Shown here: positions 23,763 through 37,705 of the stretch, in pieces
Position numbering within the stretch: position 1 is the stretch's first letter
Layout of the letters: each line of letters opens with the position of its first letter
The notes under the pieces: model-generated
Seen by the model: only the letters and a program-made list of their open reading frames with translations
Told to the model about the DNA's origin: nothing
Databases searched by the model: none
Made by a program: the position numbers and the translations under genes
Source of the DNA: Lingula anatina
Taxonomy: Eukaryota; Brachiopoda; Lingulata; Lingulida; Lingulidae
Direction: 5' to 3'
DNA: 64,000 nucleotides
NCBI RefSeq assembly: GCF_001039355.2
Contig: NW_019775415.1
Coordinates: 186,001 to 250,000, forward strand

Positions 23763-26700
23763 GTTATTATCACTATTATGGTGCTAGTGCATTTTGACCC
23801 CTTTTCACATCAAGCAGTACAGTTTTCTGGCTTTTATGCAAAACAGTCACCAAAATATATGCCTCATCATTCACAAGGTCAGTTTATTGTTACAGTTATA
23901 ATTTTGATTGGTACATAGGGTTTGTTGAAGAAAGTAAAACCCCCAAGAGCATAATAGCACGTTAGGAACAATTTAAATGCTGCTGAACAGAAAACTGCAT
24001 TGAAAAAAAAAGTTGACTTAAAGCTAAAAAGCACATTTTCTAGGAAAGTAACAGACATGACTTCTTATGAATTGAAAAAAGCTAACAAGTTATTAATTGT
24101 GAAAGTTGTTTCAGACACTTCAGAACAGAAGCTATCATATGTTACCAGTTTTGCACAGCAGGATCCAGGCAGCTTCTTTCCAGTTCATCCAGTGCTCTCC
24201 ACACTACTATCATGCCCTAAAGTTAGCAATGTCCACTTTCTTTATAATATCTATTATACTAGTTTCATTTTGTTAGGTATAAAAAAAAAGAAAACTTGGC
24301 TTTAGTGAACTTGTATATTGGGACACAAATACTGTAAAAGGTGATGAACATTTTGCTTTCGATCAGTACCAGGCTGCAATACTACTTGTCAACCTCGGGT
24401 AAAACTTATAAAACAGTAATGACTCAATCTTTTCAATGGGCAAAAATAATCAAACTTTCATATACATAATTTTATAATCGCAAAAATTAATTTTCTATAG
24501 AGCATTTGTGGTGCTTTTACTTAATAGGATAACAATAGAATAGGTTGCTTTTTAATTTTGTTGCTTCCACTCAATAGGAATGTTGTAATTTTAAGTAATT
24601 TAGACTTCAAAAATACAGTATCTGTAAGAGTCACAATTGTCTGACATTGATAAAATCGAGTAATTATAGAATTTGCATAACTTTACCTCTGTTCCGGCCA
24701 TGTCATCAAAGCGTTCCTCCACTAGCCTGGCCAGCGTCATGCCCAGCCCCAGACCACAGTGGAACTGAAACATGGCTGACTCCTCTGCCCCTGCTCCACC
24801 TGGCAGTCCTACCATCAGGGTCTGGATCACCTGGGTCACCAGATCTAAACTCTTGGTGACAATGACAGGGACAAGCATGGACAGGGCCAGGCAGCCACAA
24901 GATCGGGCCAGGAAGCTGGATGTGGATGTGGATGTGGAGTCACCTGTGCTTATCTGCAATTAAGTTCTTAGCTGTTTTATGATATTTGATAGTATGTATT
25001 GGTAAAGGGAGTGCATTTCAAAGGGACAAAGTATTCTGTTTGTTTCATGCACAGCAAAATATTTTCAGCTCTGCAAAAAAATTAAGTAGTTTCAACATGG
25101 AGCAAAGCTACATTACATAAAATAGCAAGGACTTTAAAGAAAAAAAGGTTAAGGTCCCAACATAACATTATTAACCAATGACTAGTAGTAAATCAAACTT
25201 TAAAAATAACAACTGTAAGGTTTAAGTTTTACATTCATAGTGTAAATACAGTACAATATTAAAAGACATAACAATCAGTTACAATGATAACAAATATAAA
25301 ATTACTAAACAACTTTATATAAAATAATTAACAATTTTATATATCAATTAATGACCTAAAACTCCCATGCCCACACTAACCTGTTTCCCCCAAAATACTC
25401 TCCCTTTGGCCTTGTACTTGGTGTCCACCACAGTCATCACAGTGCTGGTGACATTATGGAGCCAGTGAGACTGCTGGATGTGCTGGGACTCTTTGTCACA
25501 CAGTTTCAGGACACTGTCATCCAGGTGTGATGCATACTTGGTGACTGTCACCGCCAGGGCACTGAGGGCCAGGAGTGCATTGCCCTGAGCCGTGGGGGAC
25601 CCTCTGAAACAATGACAATATCTATGGTGAAACAGGTTTTCCATCGGCCCTTGTGTAAAGAGGTTAAAAAAAAAAGAAAATTGTTTCCTAAAAGACTAAA
25701 CACATATGCTACCCATCTGCTTTTTCTTCAATAGGTGGCATAAGGGACATTTACACCAATACAATTGCAGTGTTGTATTACTGCTAGAATTATGATTACC
25801 AGTGTCATGTTCTGTTGTGCAGTGTTTTGTCTCACCCAAGTAATGTTGTGACATCCCAACTAACACATTCTTAACCAATACAGACTTGTCATTTCCCAGA
25901 TACCATGAACCAGAAATATAGTACAGTTGCCCTTGAAAGTCAAAAGCAGATATGCTAAAAATCACTAAGATACAAAATTTCATATCTATTATGTCAAATA
26001 ATTTGTTTTTCATTAACTTGTTTGTGTATGAAATACATAATCATTCTATTTCAAATATCAGTATCAGTCAACTACTTGTTTATTCTGATACACAACTGCT
26101 TCATAATAAATGATTTACATAACAGTTACATAATAATCATTCAACAAATTTTAGGTACATTTAAATTAATACCCTGTCATATTAATTCATTATATAGTGA
26201 GATAAACGTACCTGGAGGTCTTTTTCAAGATATCTGTCAAACTGTCACGAACCCTGTAAAAAGGAAACAGTAATCATAATTCCATTAGTTATCTGAGGAA
26301 TAAAAAACACTGTTGACAGATTTCTAAGGAAATAGTTTGTATCATGACTCCTCCATTTCCTGTGAAAGAAATTCCATAGACAAACATGACTGTTTAAAGT
26401 AAACAACTTCTTTTGATCACACGTGCGAACTTTGGTTTTATAATCAGTCTTGTTTCGTGTAACAATTCATAAATGAAGACATGTAATTGGGAAATTGCAG
26501 CTCCAGCTGTCAATATGAGGGTTGTCATTACAAACCAGTACAGAGTAGCAAATCCATTACCACAACCACACAGCAGCCATCTTGGTCTCCTTGTCTTCTG
26601 CACTTTCGTCTGCATGACCATGCTGCCATTGAAGTTCCAGCTCTGCCTGTCTACCCTTAAGAAGAAGAAGAAGACAAAAATTGCGCTAGTTGATAAACAT

Positions 26701-29700
26701 AGTTGCCTTAAATGTGAAAAAATGATAATACACATATCAAATATACTAGTTTATCATATATAATTGTACTTTGAAAAAAAGGATGTCACCAGTTGTTTCT
26801 GACACCCCTCCCTTTAAACTTTTTTACAGCATCAAAGTAATGATGATCAGGGCACTTACCAAATAAAGGCTCACAAACCTGTCATTATTGGAAAGTAAAA
26901 ATGAAAATTTATGTGAAAACCTACCCCACCCCTCCCCATAAAACCTAGCCATGTCTTATGAACCACTAAATCACCATGCCATTAAAAAAAGCGTGCTAAA
27001 CCCATTCAAAAACCCACCCATTTAAGACCCCAATCCCATAGACACCATCCGTGAATCAATCCAACTTTGGGGATTCTCATAAGAGCAATTTGCTTTACTG
27101 AATGAAATACCTCCTCTTGTTTCCAATATACTGGTATAATCACCAGGTCTGTATTCTACTTAAAGCAAGGAGGAGGCATGCCATTCAGTTGAACTGATTG
27201 CAGTCAGTGATAGTCCTCACAGAGTTGGGTCCTTCCACAAATACTGATAGTGTCTATGGGAATGGGGCCTTCAGCCACACCTGATTCAACCTGGTGCCCA
27301 CTTCATATCCAGTGTATCTACCTCTAAACAAGCCATGTAGACTCTGTTCATAAAGCCCAGCCAAGCTTTGGGCAGCATCACAGCCCTGTGCCAGTCAGTA
27401 TGCTGGACAGGGACCTCCTGTAGTAGTCCAGTCAGCATCATCTGGTACGTGCGGCCGTGTGTGATAAGATCATGTCTCTTTGGTTTGCCATCTCGTCCCA
27501 CGTCTACTTGAGGATCAAAGGCACTTAAAAGGCTTGCTGAGGAAGATATATAGAACTGTTTGAGTTAAAAGTTTTTTCTTACTATGTATAGCTATGATAA
27601 CTTTGAATGGCAAAAGGTGCGAAAGGAATACAGTAACAATATGTCCACACTATAAGTTTCATGAATTATTCATGCATGGGCCCACAGGCAATGGGGGAGG
27701 GGAGGGAGGGCCAGAAGGTCAAATGAACCACCCTTTTGGCCAGGGAGAGTTAAACTCTGAATCAAAATTTGACCTACGTAGGTTCTACATGTATGTACAC
27801 ATTCAGGTAAAAAGCACCATTTTTTCTTTTTTAGAAAAATTTAAAATTCAAATTGCTGACTACATGCCTGTGTGCAGGGTCTCAAGTGTCACATGGACAG
27901 AAAACAAAGGAAAATACAACCCACTTGCCAATCCAGCTCGTAGTCCAGGCTGCTTATTGGTCTCGTATTGCTGGAGGAGGAACGCTGGGATACCAAGCAA
28001 AGCTTTGGCAGAGCTGCCACTGGGACGCTGCATCTTATCTGCCATGTAAAATGTTCTCCTTGGAATGCCTTCCACCTCTTTTTCTATTAGAACTGACAGG
28101 AATGACTGGTAAGCTGAAGAAAAATATGTATGGCTGCATTAGGAAAGTAAAGGTGTCCCTGGGATTTACATGTGATGTCAAGAACAGAAACTTCACCTTA
28201 GTGACTGGGATTCTGTCAATATTTTATGGCACCAATTTGTCAAAAGGCCACCTAGTTATAGAGCAAAATTTTTATTTTCCAGACAAAAAGGGCTAAATAG
28301 TTATTTAAAAACACTCCACTGTTGACATACTGCTGAGTCTACTGCCAATTTGAATCCTTAGTGGCACTCTGTGGCAAAGAGTCAATCAGAAACAATCAGC
28401 TTTTGGGTAAGAAGATGCTGGATGCATCATTTACATAGCAAATTTGCACAATATTAAATGTGAAAACATTTTTATCTACCTAGTTGAGCAATTTTTATTT
28501 TAATCAAAAAATGTCAAGTAAGTGTCCATATACCATAAACATTTTCTGGCTTCATTCCCTTCAGCAACTTAACGAAGCATTCTCCTGGTATGGACACCAT
28601 CTCCTCTTGTTGTTCCTGCCCTCTAGAGGCGGCACTGTCACCATCAGCCTGCTCTGACTTAAGACCCTCTGTTATCTTAAAGGTCAACAATTTGAATGAA
28701 ATTTTAATTTTAATACTTAAATATTAAAGTGAAAGGTAAATGGTGAATCATTATATTTTTGAGATTATAACATCTTACAATCAATATACTGCTGGGTTTT
28801 TTTTCACGTCTTCAAGCCGAAGCTTCTAAACTTTACATCATACAAATGACTTGTTCTGATGGAAAATTAAATGGAAAATTACGAGATCTATGTCAGAACA
28901 TGCAACATGAATACCTCTTGAGGGAGAACCTCAATGGTGAACGCTTCATTAGGAAAGGCAGACAGTGCATCATATGCAGCCTTGGCCACTTTAAAATCTG
29001 AGTGCCCTGTCAGTGACCACAGCAGACTGACCACAGACTTGGAAAATACCTGGAATTTTAAAGGTATCAAAGTGCTTCAAAAATTACACTGAGAGAATAA
29101 TTTATCTCACGAAATGTGTCAAAATTGTGTCAAAACTTCTTCAAGAGATTAATATTTAATCTAGCATTTTATTTTGTGTTGACTCTTTATGTTTCTAAAC
29201 AAACAAACAAAAATGCATATATCCAAATGGAGACTTTTAGTGGATTTCAAAACAGACATAAGATTAAATATTTGTACACAATCACCCGACAAAAATAAAT
29301 TGATATTCAAGTTAAAAAGAAAAAAATTTCTTTCATAATACATAAGTGTCCCCTGGGCTGGGATATCTCACCTGATATTCAGGTGTGTCAACTTCTAACT
29401 GTGGAACCAGAGAGAAGAGGTCACACAGCTTGCAGAGGACCAGGGGTCTGAAAATAATAATGTACACAACTGCACAGTCTTTTATTTACCGAATGTTGTA
29501 TTATATATAAGATTTACAAATACATCAATACTTTCTTTTTGACACTTGTAGAAATTGAAAGCACCTTGCATGTACAGATTATTTGTATTGTTTTGTAAGC
29601 CAGACTAATTATTCAACAGATGAACTTAAATAAAAAATACATAGACTATGGGTGCTTTCCCAGAGATTTAGATCGATCTAAAGATTAAGTTTTAGATTGA

Positions 29701-32700
29701 CCTAACTCCCTGGGGGTTCAGGCTAAATTGCAGTCAGCCGAGCGGACACCATAGTTAATTACCCCCTTACAGCTTTTAGTAGGCGGGACAGACGCTTAAG
29801 CCGGCCAAGCTGACAGTAATCTAGTGAGACTCCCCACAGGGATAGATCGATCTAAAAATCTATGGAAATGGGGTGTAAGTCTGAAAATATTTAATTTATT
29901 AAATACTATCAGCTATAACCATCATATGGCATGCTGTTTAAATTTACCTTTTATCATTGGCCAACTTTGAAGACAAAACATTCCAAACTGTTCTTATATC
30001 AGTGACCTGCAACCAAAAAGGTTATTATATGAACATATGAACTACTCTCTCTTTTTCTAATTTGTACTTTTTTCAGGATTTAGTCATTTCAGAAACACTC
30101 ATAAAAACTTAATGAGACCAAACCAAATAACCTTTCAAAACTTCTGAATCAAAAATTTTACGTAATTTTGATGAACCTTTTTAGAGGAGGGGAAAATCAT
30201 TAAATAACATTGTTTTACTTTATAGAAGAATTACCGTACCTCAGCTTCACACAGCGCATACAGCCCTTCCAGAGCCAGGCCAGCAGGGACAGCATCGCCC
30301 TCTGTAGAGCAGCTAGTTAACAGCTGGGACAGTACTGGGAGGAGATCTGCCCCATGATGGTCTGGTCTGAAAGATACAGCAATAACTTGAAAACTTCGAA
30401 TACCTCACTTTATCTTATATTTTATTTTTGTTAAAAGATTTATCATTTTCAGTCAAAGATAACAGTTTATGCTCTGTGAGAAAGCAAATGGGCTTTCAAA
30501 ACTCAGAAAAAAAATTAAGTGCTACTTGTGAAATGTTTTTTTGGGAGAGTTAAGAATTTTTGTTGTTCGCACTGAGTTGTTATGTGCACACATAATGTAT
30601 ATCTTCATGTACTGAACACCAGTTATCTGTGATATATTTATCATTTTAATCTGTTAAAAGATTTATCATTTTCAGTCAAAGATAACAGTTTATGCTCTGT
30701 GAGAAAGCAAATGGGCTTTCAAAACTCAGAAAAAAAATTAAGTGCTACTTGTGAAATGTTTTTTTGGGAGAGTTAAGAATTTTTGTTGTTCGCACTGAGT
30801 TGTTATGTGCACACATAATGTATATCTTCATGTACTGAACACCAGTTATCTGTGATATTTCTGTAAGAATTTGTTTAGCATCATTTTGAATTATGAATAA
30901 TTAAAATAACAACAAACAAAAAACACAACAGAAGACAAAACTCCTCCACCTCCCTCATCAAAACACATAAATAGCAGTAAAAATATATTCAAATTAAAAT
31001 AAAGTCCACCTTTCAGTAAAGTTTTCAAAATTTGAAAAATATAAGGTTGTTATTGATTTCGAAATTTACAGCATTAAGATATTTTTGGCCTATTTATAAA
31101 AAAAGATGAATTTCACAAAAAAATTTGATTAATGTTATTTCAAAGAAATTATGAGTGTGCTCTCTTAGTTATTTCACTTTTTAAAACTATACCAAATCAT
31201 GTGTTTAAACATGTGTTGTCAAAACTGTCTGAAAGCAGTGCACTGCCATAGGAACCTGTCAGACATTTTATTCAGTTTGACAGTCAGACCTTCTTAGACA
31301 AGAATTGAAAATAATCATGAATGAAGGACAGGCAGTTCTACCAAAAGGCATTATCTATGGACCTATCATTTTACCCATATTTCTCAAGACAATTTTTAAT
31401 TTGATTAATGTTTGACAGCGATTAATTTCTATCCAGCTGATGTATAACAGCTTACGTTAAGTCTACTTTTACATCAAGAAATTGATCAAACATCTATTTA
31501 ATGCAGTATTCATTTCAAAATGAGAAAATGCTTACAAAAGAAAATAAAGAAGGAGAAATCGTGACAATATGATAGCTTGACAGGTATAAAGTCTGTATGC
31601 TTTTTTTTGCATTAAGATTGATGAACACATATACAGTAACAAAACACCTAACGATTTTTGTCATTATCATTAATATGAAAATTATGTTATTTTTACCATG
31701 AACATCAATTGACCTGCCAGATTCAAGAAGCATATACAGGCTTTACCATGCTGGTGGCTGGCATAATAGAACTCTCCCAGGCCAAAGTGGATTAGAGTAT
31801 TCAGAAGGCCATGGCAGTTGATAAATTGAATTATTTCCTTGTCCTCACAGGTTAAAATTCCACCCAGAGGCCAAACAAACAATTGAAATACATGCAACCT
31901 ATCAATAACAATCTCATCAAAATTTACTGTTTCAGAAATAATTCAAAAACACTCAGTTCTGTTTAATGGATTTTGGACAAATAGCATCAATAATTGTCAC
32001 GGTGCCCATATTCAATCATCTGCTATTAATAGAGGGAACATTCCCTATTTCCACCATGTCCCCAGTAGATATTAATGACAGACAGATCGAAAATTTATAT
32101 ACTGAGATTCAACATGCAAAATAACCATCAGCACTTTTGCATCCAAAAAATATGAAAAAGAGTGTGTGAAACAAAACACAAACAATGATTGCTTATTTAT
32201 AATTCATTCACTTGGTTATAAAATGGCCAATTTATTTAAAATTACATAGTGATATAGTTCTCTTAATGAAGCAATAGATGTATAAGGCCAGGACATGCAA
32301 TCTGTTTCAAGTAATGAATTTACTGTTACTATAATAGCACACTCATTACAACCTGCACTGTCTCCACATTGTTTGAAAGAAAAGAAAAAGAAAACACTTA
32401 AAAGCAGCTGAAGAATAAGGCGAATAGGCGATATGTCAACTATCAAAGAGCATAAGTGAATCAACCACGTGCAGATTCCAAACGTATGATGAAAGAAAAA
32501 TAAATCACATACTTGATACTCATTTATGGATGACGTAAGTTTCAACTGGATCTGAACTAATTGGCACTGGTGTCATGAGACATTACGTGCAGTTTCCTTT
32601 AGAAGTACATAACAAAATGTCAGATCTCATATCATACAGCATTTATGCATATCAGTCTCCAGTATATGGGATCCAATTTTTTTTTTAATTAGTTACTTGT

Positions 32701-35700
32701 GAACAAAATAAAAGCAGGCTTTTTTTTCCTGGAAAATTCTCAAACAGCATTTTCAGTAAATTTGGCCTATTCTAAATTAGCTATTTTAGGCCTACCTCTC
32801 CAGGTCAAATTTTAATAAGCAAGTGAAAAAAAAAAGAGTAACATTTTTATTACCCCCTTAAGCTTTATCCCAGTCAGGTCAGGCAGATGATTGAAACAGA
32901 CATATTTTTCAATCATAAAAATTATCACAGTTTACAGTTGCAGAAATGTCCTTCTAATGGATTTTTTTGGCTTAATAGCATTAATAACTGTCAGGGTGGT
33001 CAAGGGATGATTTGTCACTTTCTGTACTGGCTGAACTAGGATTTTGTGAAGAAGAAGAATGCATTTAATTAGTCTATCTGTAAATAAATATTAATTAAAT
33101 AATAAATAAAAATCCAGAAGGCTAAATGAGGGGGAGGGAAGAGAAGGGGTTATTGTCACAGTCCTGTGTGAAAGTTTTGCATATTTTCTTCCCAACAAAT
33201 TTATGTATGAAATGGAAAGGATAAGATCAATAAGCTAAAGCAATAGTGATTCTTTTATCCTTTGCAAATTAAAACTTCAAACTTAAAGTGAAGCAAAATA
33301 TTAAAATAAAAAACATACCTTTTATAATGATATATTTTTGCAGGTAAACAAAGTTAATAACAAAAATAGCAATTTGAAAGTAATGACACACTCCTCATAA
33401 CTCATTAAACATCCCAATATCAAATGGAAGAATAGGAAAAAATCCCATTGACTACTTTGCATGACAAATGCCATAACCACCAAATTGAATTCAATCTGCC
33501 TACTACCTTTCCCGGCAGACATCTTTTATAGCAGCTGCTTTGCTGATAATCAGTTCGTTCTGTCCCGTCTCTCTGGACATTGTCCCCTGGTCGTCATCAG
33601 TGAGCAGAGCTTGAAGATAGGGAAAACATCTGGGCTGAATCTGCCAAAGGTTGGTCATCAAGCAAATGGAGGTGGGCTTTAGCTGTGGGGTATTGCTGAG
33701 TACCTGCAAGGTTTTCAGTACTGCGGGGACACACAGCTAAAAAGCAATAGAAGTGTGAGAGTTTATACACCAAAGACTGACAAACTACCTGGGAGAAATA
33801 AATGGAAAATTATCACATGCTAGATTTTTGCATTCAACATTAGTTTCAAAACAATTTCCTTTCAAAAAGGAGGGGAAGTCCTCTGAAACATGAAGAATAA
33901 AGCAAGAAGCAGATAAATACAGAGCTTTTTTTTTGGTTTCATTTTCTTAAAGCTTTGCAGGAAACCTCCCATCGGGGATTCCATTCAACTTTCATTTCTT
34001 CATCTAATGCAAGATATTCAGAGAGCATCTTGAATTTCTTCATCTAATGCAAGATGCTCTCTGAATAATTCACACCATCAGCTAGATTTAACACTTTTTA
34101 AGATTTTTTCAAAATTCTCAGAAGAGGAGGGGGCAGAGGAGAGGTGCCCCATCCATTGAAGTTTGAATAATGTACGTAGACAGACACTCAAATTGAATTA
34201 AAGAGTTCATAATCAAGATTTTTTTGGGAGTAAAATCACTTTCTCAAATCTAAAATGCATTAGATAATAGTGGAAATGTTAGCCATCCTAGTGAGCTTTA
34301 GATGGGAGCAAAAACATGGGCTGCATTCGCAACCAGTTGATCTGAGGACTAACTAGTCCACTTTTTAAATTCGGCACGACCCACTTAAAGTAATGCTAAG
34401 ATTAATTTGCTCTGACCCTGCTGGGACTGCCAGCTTGGGAGACAGAAATCCATTGTCCATTGCATGTCATATTTGATTCAAGGACTAACTAGTCTGGGGA
34501 TCAAATGGTTCTGAACATGGCCATTGCTTACTTTGCCTTGAATATAAATGCCATAACACAATTACAAAAGCTGGGTGTATAATAGGCCGCCATCATAATC
34601 AGGGTGTCACTTACTTTATGAGTCGTCACATTTGGTATGGCATTTAAAACACTCATGGTCACCACGGGACTCTTTTCTTTTCCCAGACAATACAAAAAAA
34701 CGGGCAGCATATCAGGAGCCTGAAGAAGAAAATTGGAATGGCATGTACTAGTATTCAATGAGTGGTCCCTAAATCAATCCAATTCAATGTCGCAATTATC
34801 TTTTTCTTTCTGATTTTGCTGTAATTCTAGCATTCCCTCATAACAGATGTGATGAGAACTGATGAGGAATAATGAATGTCGCTTTTAGCCATTTCTACTG
34901 TTACTGTTTTAATGTGTGCATGCATGCATGTGTTTTAAAGCCAAGAAGTTAATTTAGAACTAAGATTGCGCTTTAATTTGCAATAAAACCTTGGGTTCAG
35001 CTAGCAAGCTGTCCACCCCTCTTAGGCCATACAGCTTGTTAAAATTCTCAGATTTAGCATGTTGCTCATTCCATTATTTGGATGGCCTTTTTCAAAATCC
35101 TGATTAAACCCCCAAATAAAACAATTTTGATATTTTGTTGTACTTATCATAAAACATACTATCTTACCAAGATTAACAAGATAACTATTAAAATAAAAAC
35201 AAAACTGGAAGCTCAGAGCTACAAGCTGGGTACTTTCACCAGTTATGACAATTACATTACTTTTTAAAATAACAATTCCCATTGATAATGTACATTTACT
35301 GCTTAAAGTTGATATGTACATCCTCACTTGTGTATGGTCCTTTTTTGCAATAGTGACCAAAGTTGCCAAAGCCTTGACTTTAATACCAGTCTCAATTTGT
35401 GGGCTCATCAAAATTGCTCCCACCAACCAAGTTGTAGACTTTGCGACTTTCCTTCCCATGTTGAAAGAGCTGGTGTTTTCTATCCAGAGATCTAGGGAAG
35501 GGTTATTATAGAGATGTGCTGCTTGAGACAAAAACATCTGGTTGATATAATAATCTGGTGTCAACCCCAAAGATGGCAGAGACACTGTCTCAAAATTTGT
35601 CTGAAATAAATAAAAAGGAAAAAAAGTGTAGATATGTAGCGTATCTGTGATGAAAAGATCAAAATAAGCACAGGCCTCTAAAGCTAGTTAAAGAAAATGG

Positions 35701-36853
35701 AATAAAAAGAAAAAAAACTAAATTACAGTTGCAGAAGCATTCAGTTTTAATCTCACTTCATAGTTTTGTGAGTGACTAGAAATAAGTCTTGAAGAAGTAA
35801 ATCATTAAAAAAGTGAGGTGTACGAAAAGTGTTAGTAATTACCGTAGTTTTTACGAAATAGACTTTTATTGCAACCCTCCCACTCTCCTGTAATTCCTTT
35901 ATTCCCTGATTAAAGCATCAGCATTAAGAGTAGTAGGCAGGAAAATTGAGGGGTAACGTAGGCTGTTTGATTGCAAATGGCCTAAATCAAAACCTCCGTT
36001 AGATGGGGTTTGTACTCTAAAATTTTCCATTCTTGTTAAGACCATCCTGGGGACTGACTATATATATATACAATACTTAAAAATTATCTGTTCCTGATAA
36101 GACTGTCTCTGAGCGCTATGTGTACTAGAGCACAATCAATTACATCATTAACCAAGGGCTAGGATATTTTGATGGTGATTTGAAAAACGAAAGCATATAG
36201 TCTACATTTAATCAAATTCAAATCACTCTCCTTACTAAAGCAAAAGACACTACCCCAGCAGTGCCAGCCATCTTAAGTTAACTTCAAAAAGTTGTCTAAG
36301 GGGCCACTCCTACATGAAAGGAAGACCGCTTAATCCTATAATGGTCTCTCTTCCTCTCACAGACCTCTCCATGCGTCGTCCCTGCAGGGGCACAGTAATT
36401 AAATCTCAGCTCCATTCAACCAGGCATGTGGGGAGGCGTGTGAGAGACCATTACAGGATTCAGCGGTCTTCCTTTCATGTAGGGTCTGCCATGTTTGATC
36501 CTTGGATCAGTTGTTACTCGGATCTTCTATTTTGAATGGCCCCTCACTGAAAAGCTTACAGGTCTTAAGAATACATTTCTATATTTACTTCCTATCACAG
36601 GCATAGCCTCTTCTTTCTACAAACCATGTACCTTTCCCTTCTCATTGCACTTTTCCAGCCACTCCAGTAGTTGACCAGTCAGATGCAGGACCTCAGTGGA
36701 CTTTCTGATGGACAAAGAGGTCCAGGTGGCCAAGACTTGAACCAGAGGAATGACCAGCATACCACTGACCAAAGGTGGTAGATTATAGCCACTGGTCAGC
36801 ACATGGACCCCTGGGAAATACAGATGATGAAATGGAATATATGAGATATAAAA

Positions 36854-36912
<59 letters not shown>

Positions 36913-37650
36913 TGATGATGATGATGATGATGATGATCCTGAGTTTGTGAATGTATTTTTCTGTTTGTTTTATATAAATATCATTTGTAAATTAACATTC
37001 CTTTGGATTACTGATGCTGTATTGAAATGGTGAGATAAAATGTAAAGTTGTAATCATTTATAACCATTTTTAAATAATAAAAAAAAAAAAAGACATAGCC
37101 AAAAATAGCAACTAAATACATGACTGAAGGGCCTTAAGCATCATATATACAAGGAATTAATGCATTATTCATATTGAATATACAGACACAGAAGGCCAGA
37201 GTTTACAATGAGATCATCAACAAATCAAATATTTGACTACACCTTGTTTTCTTAGAATATTTCTAATTCTGTATTTCTTTCTTAGAAAAACATGCAAACA
37301 TGAAGACCCCCAGATGTTCTTGCACCATTTATAAAATAATGCATTTCTGCTCATTATGAGCAACTAATCACAAGACTTACCCTGAGACAGATTTAATTAC
37401 AATCAAATCCCCCGATAAAACTATAATTAAAGACATGAAGATGAAACAAAGGCTAAAACTGAACAACAGCACTCTTTTGACTGATATTCTTTTTTCAGTG
37501 CTGGTATGCAAATTTTCTGATCACTAATTGCAATCTAATTCTTCATAAGATCATTCCTAATCATGTCATTTTCATATAATAATTCTTTTAGAAAGATTAA
37601 CTCATTTTTGAGCACAAGGCTTAAAGATTTTTAATCAGTACTTATCAGTG

Positions 37651-37705
<55 letters not shown>

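Noticed and set aside
24000-24305. 101-codon plus-strand frame
   Set aside because: It is antisense to FOCAD exon v19, has no promoter or splice context and shows no recognised domain.
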